Assembly: GCA_037893245.1 (NCBI GenBank)
Contig: JBAIAA010000506.1
Span: forward strand, 1,983,001-2,047,000
Reading direction: 5' to 3'
DNA from: Crossaster papposus
Taxonomy: Eukaryota; Echinodermata; Asteroidea; Velatida; Solasteridae
DNA length: 64,000 nucleotides
The translations under genes were made by a program, and so were the position numbers. Below, piece after piece: positions 53,701 through 64,000 of this stretch (position 1 is its first letter; the number at the start of each line of letters is the position of its first letter). The notes beneath the pieces are model-generated. The model searched no databases. It was not told the origin of the DNA and worked only from the letters and a program-made list of their open reading frames with translations.

Positions 53701-56691
53701 TATTATTTCTTATGCACACTTCTTTCCCTTTACATATTTCTTATGCACACTTCTTTCCCTTTACATATTTCTTATGCACACTTCTTTCCCTTTATTATTT
53801 CTTATGCACACTTCTTTCCCTTTACATATTTCTTATGCACACTTCTTTCCCTTTACATATTTCTTATGCACACTTCTTTCCCTTTACATATTTCTTATGC
53901 AAACTTCTTTCCCTTTACATATTTCGTATGCACACTTCTTTCCCTTTACATATTTCTTATGCACACTTCTTTCCCTTTACATATTTCTTATGCACACTTC
54001 TTTCCCTTTACATATTTCTTATGCACACTTCTTTCCCTTTACATATTTCTTATGCACACTTCTTTCCCTATACATATTTCTTATGCACACTTATGTCCCT
54101 TTACATATTTCTTATGCACACTTCTTTCCCTTTACATATTTAACTCGAGGGCTTGTTCCCACATCATGTGTTTATTTCTTATGCACACTTCTTTCCCTTT
54201 ACGTATTTCTTATGCACACTTCTTTCCCTTTACATATTTCTTATGCACACTTCTTTCCCTTTACATATTTAACTCGAGGGCTTGTTCCCACATCATGTGT
54301 TTATTTCTTATGCACACTTCTTTCCCTTTACATATTTCTTATGCACACTTCTTTCCCTTTACATATTTCTTATGCACACTTCTTTCCCTTTACATATTTC
54401 TTATGCACACTTCTTTCCCTTTACATATTTCTTATGCACATTTCTTTCCCTTTACATATTTCTTATGCACACTTCTTTCCCTTTACATATTTCTTATGCA
54501 CACTTCTTTCCCTTTACATATTTCTTATGCACACTTCTTTCCCTTTACATATTTCTTATGCACACTTCTTTCCCTTTACATATTTCTTATGCACACTTCT
54601 TTCCCTTTACCTATTTCTTATGCACACTTCTTTCCCTTTACATATTTCTTATGCACACTTCTTCCCCTTTACATATTTCTTATGCACACTTCTTTCCCTT
54701 TACATATTTCTTATGCACACTTCTTTCCCTTTACATATTTATTATGCACACTTCTTTCCCTTTACATATTTCTTATGCACACTTCTTTCCCTTTACATAT
54801 TTCTTATGCACACTTCTTTCCCTATACATATTTCTTATGCACACTTCTGTCCCTTTACATATTTCTTATGCACACTTCTTTCCCTTTACATATTTCTTAT
54901 GCACACTTCTTTCCCTTTACATATTTCTTATGCACACTTCTTTCTCTTTACATATTTCTTATGCACACTTCTTTCCCTTTACATATTTCTTATGCACACT
55001 TCTTTCCCTTTACATATTTCTTATGCACACTTCTTTCCCTTTACATATTTCTTATGCACACTTCTTTCCCTTTACATATTTCTTATGCACACTTCTTTCC
55101 CTTTACATATTTCTTATGCACACTTCTTTCCCTTTACATATTTCTTATGCACACTTCTTTCCCTTTACATATTTCTTATGCACACTTCTTTTCCTTTACA
55201 TATGTCTTATGCACACTTCTTTCCCTTTACATATTTCTTATGCACACTTCTTTCCCTTTACATATTTCTTATGCACACTTCTTTTCCTTTACATATTTCT
55301 TATGCACACTTCTTTCCCTTTACATATTTATTATGCACACTTCTTTCCCTTTACATATTTCTTATGCACACTTCTTTCCCTTTACATATTTCTTATGCAC
55401 ACTTCTTTCCCTATACATATTTCTTATGCACACTTCTGTCCCTTTACATATTTCTTATGCACACTTCTTTCCCTTTACATATTTCTTATGCACACTTCTT
55501 TCCCTTTACATATTTCTTATGCACACTTCTTTCCCTTTACATATTTATTATGCACACTTCTTTCCCTTTACATATTTCTTATGCACACTTCTTTCCCTTT
55601 ACATATTTCTTATGCACACTTCTTTCCCTTTACATATTTCTTATGCACACTTCTTTCCCTTTACATATTTCTTATGCACACTTCTTTCCCTTTACATATT
55701 TCTTATGCACACTTCTTTTCCTTTACATATGTCTTATGCACACTTCTTTCCCTTTACATATTTCTTATGCACACTTCTTTCCCTTTACATATTTCTTATG
55801 CACACTTCTTTCCCTTTACATATTTCTTATGCACACTTCTTTCCCTTTACATATTTCTTATGCACACTTCTTTCCCTTTACATATTTCTTATGCACACTT
55901 CTTTCCCTTTACATATTTCTTATGCACACTTATTTCCCTTTTCATATTTCTTATGCACACTTCTTTCCCTTTACATATTTCTTATGCACACTTCTTTTCC
56001 TTTACATATTTCTTATGCACACTTCTTTCCCTTTACATATTTCTTATGCACACTTCTTTCCCTTTACATATTTCTTATGCACACTTCTTTCCCTTTACAT
56101 ATTTCTTATGCACACTTCTTTCCCTTTACATATTTCTTATGCACACTTCTTTCCCTTTACATATTTCTTATGCACACTTCTTTCCCTTTACATATTTCTT
56201 ATGCACACTTCTTTCCCTTTACATATTTCTTATGCACACTTCTTTCCCTTTACATATTTCTTATGCACACTTCTTTCCCTTTACATATTTCTTATGCACA
56301 CTTCTTTCCCTTTACATATTTCTTATGCACACTTCTTTCCCTTTACATATTTCTTATGCACACTTCTTTCCCTTTACATATTTCTTATGCACACTTCTTT
56401 CCCTTTACATATTTCTTATGCACACTTCTTTCCCTTTACATATTTCTTATGCACACTTCTTTCCCTTTACATATTTCTTATGCACACTTCTTTCCCTTTA
56501 CATATTTCTTATGCACACTTCTTTCCCTTTACATATTTCTTATGCACACTTCTTTCCCTTTACATATTTCTTATGCACACTTCTTTCCCTTTACATATTT
56601 CTTATGCACACTTCTTTCCCTTTACATATTTCTTATGCACACTTCTTTCCCTTTACATATTTCGTATGCACACTTCTTTCCCTTTACATAT

Positions 56692-59600
56692 TTCGTATGC
56701 ACACTTCTTTCCCTTTACATATTTAACTCGAGGGCTTGTTCCCACATCATGTGTTTATTTCTTATGCACACTTCTTTCCCTTTACATATTTAACTCGAGG
56801 GCTTGTTCCCACATCATGTGTTTATTTCTTATGCACACTTCTTTCCCTTTACATATTTCTTATGCACACTTCTTTCCCTTTACATATTTCTTATGCACAC
56901 TTCTTTCCCTTTACATATTTCTTATGCACACTTCTTTCCCTTTACATATTTCTTATGCACACTTCTTTCCCTTTACATATTTCTTATGCACACTTCTTTC
57001 CCTTTACATATTTCTTATGCACACTTCTTTCCCTTTACATATTTCTTATGCACACCTCTTTCCCTTTACATATTTATTATGCACACTTCTTTCCCTTTAC
57101 ATATTTCTTATGCACACTTCTTGCCCTTTACATATTTCTTATGCACACTTCTTTCCCTTTACATATTTCTTATGCACACTTCTTTCCCTTTACATATTTC
57201 TTATGCACACTTCTTTCCCTTTACATATTTCTTATGCACACTTCTTTCCCTTTACATATTTCTTATGCACACTTCTTTCCCTTTACATATTTCTTATGCA
57301 CACTTATTTCCCTTTACATATTTCTTATGCACACTTCTTTCCCTTTACATATTTCTTATGCACACTTCTTTCCCTTTACATATTTCTTATGCACACTTCT
57401 TTCCCTTTACATATTTCTTATGCACACTTCTTTCCCTTTACATATTTCTTATGCACACTTCTTTCCCTTTACATATTTCTTATGCACACTTCTTTCCCTT
57501 TACATATTTCTTATGCACACTTCTTTCCCTTTACATATTTCTTATGCACACTTCTTTCCCTTTACATATTTCTTATGCACACTTCTTTCCCTTTACATAT
57601 TTCTTATGCACACTTCTTTCCCTTTACATATTTCTTATGCATACTTTTTTCCCTTTACATATTTCTTATGCACACTTCTTTCCCTTTACATATTTCTTAT
57701 GCACACTTCTTTCCCTTTACATATTTCTTATGCACACTTCTTTCCCTTTACATATTTCTTATGCACACTTCTTTCCCTTTACATATTTCTTATGCACACT
57801 TCTTACCCTTTACATATTTCTTATGCACACTTCTTTCCCTTTACATATTTCTTATGCACACTTCTTTCCCTTTACATATTTCTTATGCACACTTCTTTCC
57901 CTTTACATATTTCTTATGCACACTTTTTTCCCTTTACATATTTCTTATGCACACTTCTTTCCCTTTACATATTTCTTATGCACACTTCTTTCCCTTTACA
58001 TATTTCTTATGCACACTTCTTTCCTTTTACATATTTCTTATGCACACTTCTTTCCCTTTACATATTTCTTATGCACACTTCTTTCCCTTTATTATGTCTT
58101 ATGCACACTTCTTTCCCTTTACATATTTATTATGCACACTACTTTCCCTTTACATATTTCTTATGCACACTTCTTTCCCTTTACATATTTCTTATGCACA
58201 CTTCTTTCCCTTTACATATTTCTTATGCACACTTCTTTCCCTTTACATATTTATTATGCACACTTCTTTCCCTTTACATATTTCGTATGCACACTTCTTT
58301 CCCTTTACATATTTCTTATGCACACTTCTTTCCCTTTAAATATTTCTTATGCACACTTCTTTCCCTTTACATGTTTCTTATGCACACTTCTTTCCCTTTA
58401 CTTATTTCTTATGCACACTTCTTTCCCTTTACATATTTCTTATGCACACTTCTTTCCCTTTACATATTTCTTATGCACACTTCTTTCCCTTTACATATTT
58501 CTTATGCACACTTCTTTCCCTTTACATATTTCTTATGCACACTTCTTTCCCTTTACATATTTCTTATGCACACTTCTTTCCCTTTACATATTTTTTATGC
58601 AAACTTCTTTCCCTTTACATATTTCGTATGCACACTTCTTTCCCTTTACATATTTCTTATGCACACTTCTTTCCCTTTACATATTTCTTATGCACACTTC
58701 TTTCCCTTTACATATTTCTTATGCACACTTCTTTCCCTTTACATATTTCTTATGCACACTTCTTTCCCTATACATATTTCTTATGCACACTTATGTCCCT
58801 TTACATATTTCTTATGCACACTTCTTTCCCTTTACATATTTAACTCGAGGGCTTGTTCCCACATCATGTGTATATTTCTTATGCACACTTCTTTCCCTTT
58901 ACTTATTTCTTATGCACACTTCTTTCCCTTTACATATTTCGTATGCACACTTCTTTCCCTTTACATATTTCTTATGCACACTTATTTCCCTTTACATATT
59001 TCTTATGCACACTTCTTTCCCTTTACATATTTCGTATGCACACTTCTTTCCCTTTACATATTTCTTATGCACACTTCTTTCCCTTTACATATTTATTATG
59101 CACACTTCTTTCCCTTTACATATTTATTATGCACACTTCTTTCCCTTTACATATTTCTTATGCACACTTCTTTCCCTTTACATATTTCTTATGCACACTT
59201 CTTTCCCTTTACATATTTCTTATGCACACTTCTTTCCCTTTACATATTTCTTATGCACACTTCTTTCCCTTTACATATTTCTTATGCACACTTCTTTCCC
59301 TTTACATATTTCTTATGCACACTTCTTTCCCTTTACATATTTCTTATGCACACTTCTTTCCCTTTACATATTTCTTATGCACACTTCTTTCCCTTTACAT
59401 ATTTCTTATGCACACTTCTTTCCCTTTACATATTTCTTATGCACACTTCTTTCCCTTTACATATTTCTTATGCACACTTCTTTCCCTTTACATATTTCTT
59501 ATGCACACTTCTTTCCCTTTACATATTTCTTATGCACACTTCTTTCCCTTTACATATTTCTTATGCACACTTCTTTCCCTTTACATATTTCTTATGCACA

Positions 59601-59774
59601 CTTCTTTCCCTTTACATATTTCTTATGCACACTTCTTTCCCTTTACATATTTCTTATGCACACTTCTTTCCCTTTACATATTTCTTATGCACACTTCTTT
59701 CCCTTTACATATTTCTTATGCACACTTCTTTCCCTTTACATATTTCTTATGCACACTTCTTTCCCTTTACATAT
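56692..59774 (+). repeat. 3.1-kb higher-order repeat, copy 1
   Basis: Opens with a TTCGTATG monomer and a doublet (56723, 56790), has a TGTGTATAT-type unit at 58840 and ends before the next doublet at 59806. Units 56723, 56790 and 58840 recur at exactly +3,083 bp. A TTTATTATGTC monomer near 58,092, ACATGTTTC near 58,371 and ATGCAAAC near 58,600 are shared with copy 2. The preceding segment 50652-56691 is a more rearranged relative with the same landmarks. Confidence 0.92.
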
Positions 59775-62700
59775 TTCGTATGCACACTTCTTTCCCTTTA
59801 CATATTTAACTCGAGGGCTTGTTCCCACATCATGTGTTTATTTCTTATGCACACTTCTTTCCCTTTACATATTTAACTCGAGGGCTTGTTCCCACATCAT
59901 GTGTTTATTTCTTATGCACACTTCTTTCCCTTTACATATTTCTTATGCACACTTCTTTCCCTTTACATATTTCTTATGCACACTTCTTTCCCTTTACATA
60001 TTTCTTATGCACACTTCTTTCCCTTTACATATTTCTTATGCACACTTCTTTCCCTTTACATATTTCTTATGCACACTTCTTTCCCTTTACATATTTCTTA
60101 TGCACACTTCTTTCCCTTTACATATTTCTTATGCACACCTCTTTCCCTTTACATATTTCTTATGCACACTTCTTTCCCTTTACATATTTCTTATGCACAC
60201 TTCTTGCCCTTTACATATTTCTTATGCACACTTCTTTCCCTTTACATATTTCTTATGCACACTTCTTTCCCTTTACATATTTCTTATGCACACTTCTTTC
60301 CCTTTACATATTTCTTATGCACACTTCTTTCCCTTTACATATTTCTTATGCACACTTCTTTCCCTTTACATATTTCTTATGCACACTTATTTCCCTTTAC
60401 ATATTTCTTATGCACACTTCTTTCCCTTTACATATTTCTTATGCACACTTCTTTCCCTTTACATATTTCTTATGCACACTTCTTTCCCTTTACATATTTC
60501 TTATGCACACTTCTTTCCCTTTACATATTTCTTATGCACACTTCTTTCCCTTTACATATTTCTTATGCACACTTCTGTCCCTTTACATATTTCTTATGCA
60601 CACTTCTTTCCCTTTACATATTTCTTATGCACACTTCTTTCCCTTTACATATTTCTTATGCACACTTCTTTCCCTTTACATATTTCTTATGCACACTTCT
60701 TTCCCTTTACATATTTCTTATGCACACTTTTTTCCCTTTACATATTTCTTATGCACACTTCTTTCCCTTTACATATTTCTTATGCACACTTCTTTCCCTT
60801 TACATATTTCTTATGCACACTTCTTTCCCTTTACATATTTCTTATGCACACTTCTTTCCCTTTACATATTTCTTATGCACACTTCTTACCCTTTACATAT
60901 TTCTTATGCACACTTCTTTCCCTTTACATATTTCTTATGCACACTTCTTTCCCTTTACATATTTCTTATGCACACTTCTTTCCCTTTACATATTTCTTAT
61001 GCACACTTCTTTCCCTTTACATATTTCTTATGCACACTTCTTTCCCTTTACATATTTCTTATGCACACTTCTTTCCCTTTACATATTTCTTATGCACACT
61101 TCTTTCCCTTTACATATTTCTTATGCACACTTCTTTCCCTTTACATATTTCTTATGCACACTTCTTTCCCTTTATTATGTCTTATGCACACTTCTTTCCC
61201 TTTACATATTTATTATGCACACTACTTTCCCTTTACATATTTCTTATGCACACTTCTTTCCCTTTACATATTTCTTATGCACACTTCTTTCCCTTTACAT
61301 ATTTCTTATGCACACTTCTTTCCCTTTACATATTTATTATGCACACTTCTTTCCCTTTACATATTTCGTATGCACACTTCTTTCCCTTTACATATTTCTT
61401 ATGCACACTTCTTTCCCTTTAAATATTTCTTATGCACACTTCTTTCCCTTTACATGTTTCTTATGCACACTTCTTTCCCTTTACTTATTTCTTATGCACA
61501 CTTCTTTCCCTTTACATATTTCTTATGCACACTTCTTTCCCTTTACATATTTCTTATGCACACTTCTTTCCCTTTACATATTTCTTATGCACACTTCTTT
61601 CCCTTTACATATTTCTTATGCGCACTTCTTTCCCTTTACATATTTCTTATGCACACTTCTTTCCCTTTACATATTTCTTATGCAAACTTCTTTCCCTTTA
61701 CATATTTCGTATGCACACTTCTTTCCCTTTACATATTTCTTATGCACACTTCTTTCCCTTTACATATTTCTTATGCACACTTCTTTCCCTTTACATATTT
61801 CTTATGCACACTTCTTTCCCTTTACATATTTCTTATGCACACTTCTTTCCCTATACATATTTCTTATGCACACTTATGTCCCTTTACATATTTCTTATGC
61901 ACACTTCTTTCCCTTTACATATTTAACTCGAGGGCTTGTTCCCACATCATGTGTATATTTCTTATGCACACTTCTTTCCCTTTACTTATTTCTTATCCAC
62001 ACTTCTTTCCCTTTACATATTTCGTATGCACACTTCTTTCCCTTTACATATTTCTTATGCACACTTATTTCCCTTTACATATTTCTTATGCACACTTCTT
62101 TCCCTTTACATATTTCGTATGCACACTTCTTTCCCTTTACATATTTCTTATGCACACTTCTTTCCCTTTACATATTTCTTATGCACACTTCTTTCCCTTT
62201 ACATATTTATTATGCACACTTCTTTCCCTTTACATATTTCTTATGCACACTTCTTTCCCTTTACATATTTCTTATGCACACTTCTTTCCCTATACATATT
62301 TCTTATGCACACTTCTGTCCCTTTACATATTTCTTATGCACACTTCTTTCCCTTTACATATTTCTTATGCACACTTCTTTCCCTTTACATATTTCTTATG
62401 CACACTTCTTTCTCTTTACATATTTCTTATGCACACTTCTTTCCCTTTACATATTTCTTATGCACACTTCTTTCCCTTTACATATTTCTTATGCACACTT
62501 CTTTCCCTTTACATATTTCTTATGCACACTTCTTTCCCTTTACATATTTCTTATGCACACTTCTTTCCCTTTACATATTTCTTATGCACACTTCTTTCCC
62601 TTTACATATTTCTTATGCACACTTCTTTCCCTTTACATATTTCTTATGCACACTTCTTTCCCTTTACATATTTCTTATGCACACTTCTTTCCCTTTACAT

Positions 62701-62950
62701 ATTTCTTATGCACACTTCTTTCCCTTTACATATTTCTTATGCACACTTCTTTCCCTTTACATATTTCTTATGCACACTTCTTTCCCTTTACATATTTCTT
62801 ATGCACACTTCTTTCCCTTTACATATTTCTTATGCACACTTCTTTCCCTTTACATATTTCTTATGCACACTTCTTTCCCTTTACATATTTCTTATGCACA
62901 CTTCTTTCCCTTTACATATTTCTTATGCACACTTCTTTCCCTTTACATAT
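59775..62950 (+). repeat. 3.1-kb higher-order repeat, copy 2
   Basis: Units 59806, 59873 and 61923, with the next doublet at 62982. The period is 3,176 bp, three monomers longer than copy 1, the extra monomers lying after the 61923 unit (33 monomers against 30). Private changes include ATGCGCAC near 61,619 and TTATCCACAC near 61,992. Confidence 0.92.
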
Positions 62951-64000
62951 TTCGTATGCACACTTCTTTCCCTTTACATATTTAACTCGAGGGCTTGTTC
63001 CCACATCATGTGTTTATTTCTTATGCACACTTCTTTCCCTTTACATATTTAACTCGAGCGCTTGTTCCCACATCATGTGTTTATTTCTTATGCACACTTC
63101 TTTCCCTTTACATATTTCTTATGCACACTTCTTTCCCTTTACATATTTCTTATGCACACTTCTTTCCCTTTACATATTTCTTATGCACACTTCTTTCCCT
63201 TTACATATTTCTTATGCACACTTCTTTCCCTTTACATATTTCTTATGCACACTTCTTTCCCTTTACATATTTCTTATGCACACTTCTTTCCCTTTACATA
63301 TTTCTTATGCACACCTCTTTCCCTTTACATATTTCTTATGCACACCTCTTTCCCTTTACATATTTCTTATGCACACTTCTTGCCCTTTACATATTTCTTA
63401 TGCACACTTCTTTCCCTTTACATATTTCTTATGCACACTTCTTTCCCTTTACATATTTCTTATGCACACTTCTTTCCCTTTACATATTTCTTATGCACAC
63501 TTCTTTCCCTTTACATATTTCTTATGCACACTTCTTTCCCTTTACATATTTCTTATGCACACTTATTTCCCTTTACATATTTCTTATGCACACTTCTTTC
63601 CCTTTACATATTTCTTATGCACACTTCTTTCCCTTTACATATTTCTTATGCACACTTCTTTCCTTTTACATATTTCTTATGCACACTTCTTTCCCTTTAC
63701 ATATTTCTTATGCACACTTCTTTCCCTTTACATATTTCTTATGCACACTTCTTTCCCTTTACATATTTCTTATGCACACTTCTTTCCCTTTACATATTTC
63801 TTATGCACACTTCTTTCCCTTTACATATTTCTTATGCACACTTCTTTCCCTTTACATATTTCTTATGCACACTTCTTTCCCTTTACATATTTCTTATGCA
63901 TACTTTTTTCCCTTTACATATTTCTTATGCACACTTCTTTCCCTTTACATATTTCTTATGCACACTTCTTTCCCTTTACATATTTCTTATGCACACTTCT
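62951..64000 (+). repeat. 3.1-kb higher-order repeat, copy 3, cut by window end
   Basis: Opens like the previous two with TTCGTATG and a doublet (62982, 63049), then continues with about 29 monomers sharing markers with the other copies (CACCTCTTTCCC near 63313, CTTCTTGCCC near 63380, CTTATTTCCC near 63562, ATGCATAC near 63898). CTTCTTGCCC also appears near 57,120 and 60,203 at the matching place. Confidence 0.88.

Larger units (their letters stand above)
1..64000 (+). repeat. 31-bp satellite array filling the window
   Basis: The window consists of about 1,980 head-to-tail copies of a 31-bp monomer plus 72 interspersed units of about 36 bp. All copies have the same orientation; I saw no inversion. 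The spacing of the 36-bp units obeys 36 + 31n (less 1 for each 30-bp monomer) along the whole length, apart from the few indels listed separately, so no unique sequence is hidden between them. The array enters at base 1 in mid-monomer and leaves at base 64,000 in mid-monomer, so its true length is unknown. The chromosomal setting (centromere, pericentromere, subtelomere, B chromosome) cannot be decided here. Known biology of such arrays: unequal exchange, replication slippage and heterochromatin. No gene is supported anywhere in it. Confidence 0.99.
50683..64000 (+). repeat. Right mosaic domain, subtype B only
   Basis: Fourteen subtype B units: 50683, 50750, 52955, 53548, 54140, 54269, 56723, 56790, 58840, 59806, 59873, 61923, 62982 and 63049. 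The variant set is largely its own: CTATACAT followed one monomer later by CTTCTGTCCC or CTTATGTCCC, TTTTCCTTT paired with ACATATGTC, CTTATTTCCC, TTTATTATGTC. Units 52955, 58840 and 61923 end TGTGTATAT rather than TGTGTTTAT; unit 63049 reads CTCGAGCGC. No subtype A unit occurs. Confidence 0.94.

Noticed and set aside
1-64000. CRISPR array
   Set aside because: Repeats of 31 bp with occasional 36-bp interruptions look superficially similar, but monomers abut without spacers, the 36-bp units are near-identical to each other rather than unique, and no cas gene is present.
1-64000. Telomeric repeat or G-quadruplex array
   Set aside because: There is no TTAGGG-like short unit. The purine strand has only one GGG per 31 bp, leaving loops of about 28 nt, too long for a stable quadruplex.
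1-64000. Genes on the - strand
   Set aside because: The reverse complement of each monomer carries TAA twice, and because 31 is not a multiple of 3 every frame is closed within about 93 bp.

Overview
The whole 64 kb window is one uninterrupted tandem satellite array. I find no protein gene, RNA gene, mobile element or unique DNA in it, and the array runs off both ends. The basic unit is a 31-bp monomer (it starts TTCTTATGCACAC, continues with a 13-nt pyrimidine tract and ends ACATAT). I count about 1,980 copies, all in one orientation. Between monomers sit 72 copies of a second unit of about 36 bp (starts TTAACTCGAGGG, ends CATCATGTGTTTAT). Almost every distance between consecutive 36-bp units equals 36 + 31n, or that value less 1 for each 30-bp monomer present, so the segmentation is arithmetically closed.

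The organism cannot be named from this sequence. An array this long and this regular is typical of eukaryotic heterochromatin (centromeric, pericentromeric, subtelomeric or B/sex-chromosome satellite) in a long-read assembly, and nothing in it looks bacterial. The monomer is about 32% G+C and very strand-asymmetric (15 T, 9 C, 6 A, 1 G), and it has no CpG. CpG, and the XhoI palindrome CTCGAG, come almost only from the 36-bp units.

Layout. 1-22,199: diverged, mosaic array with 33 of the 36-bp units, both subtype A (GTCCCGACATC) and subtype B (GTTCCCACATC), with nested duplications at offsets of 1,190, 4,416 and 1,904 bp. 22,200-27,077: 157 essentially identical monomers, broken once by 11 foreign bases. 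27,078-36,836: second mosaic domain with 19 units and a higher-order repeat of about 3.2 kb. 36,837-38,488: variant monomers without 36-bp units. 38,489-50,682: very homogeneous array in which five of the six 36-bp units are damaged by small indels. 50,683-64,000: third mosaic domain, subtype B only, with a clear higher-order repeat of about 3.1 kb that opens with a paired unit.

The giant apparent reading frames on the + strand (up to about 3,785 codons) are by-products. The monomer has no stop codon in any phase and 31 is not a multiple of 3, so all three frames stay open and cycle through the same 31-residue peptide. Frames end mostly where a 36-bp unit supplies TAA. They are not annotated as genes.

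The most interesting structure is the grammar of the 36-bp units. Subtype A is tied to a 30-bp monomer and to a fixed 159-bp cassette. Subtype B forms doublets and triplets with 1- and 3-monomer gaps and never a 2-monomer gap. Duplicate blocks differ by clean presence or absence of the unit. The damaged, low-diversity blocks in the middle may be assembly products rather than biology and should be tested first. All counts and positions were made by eye.
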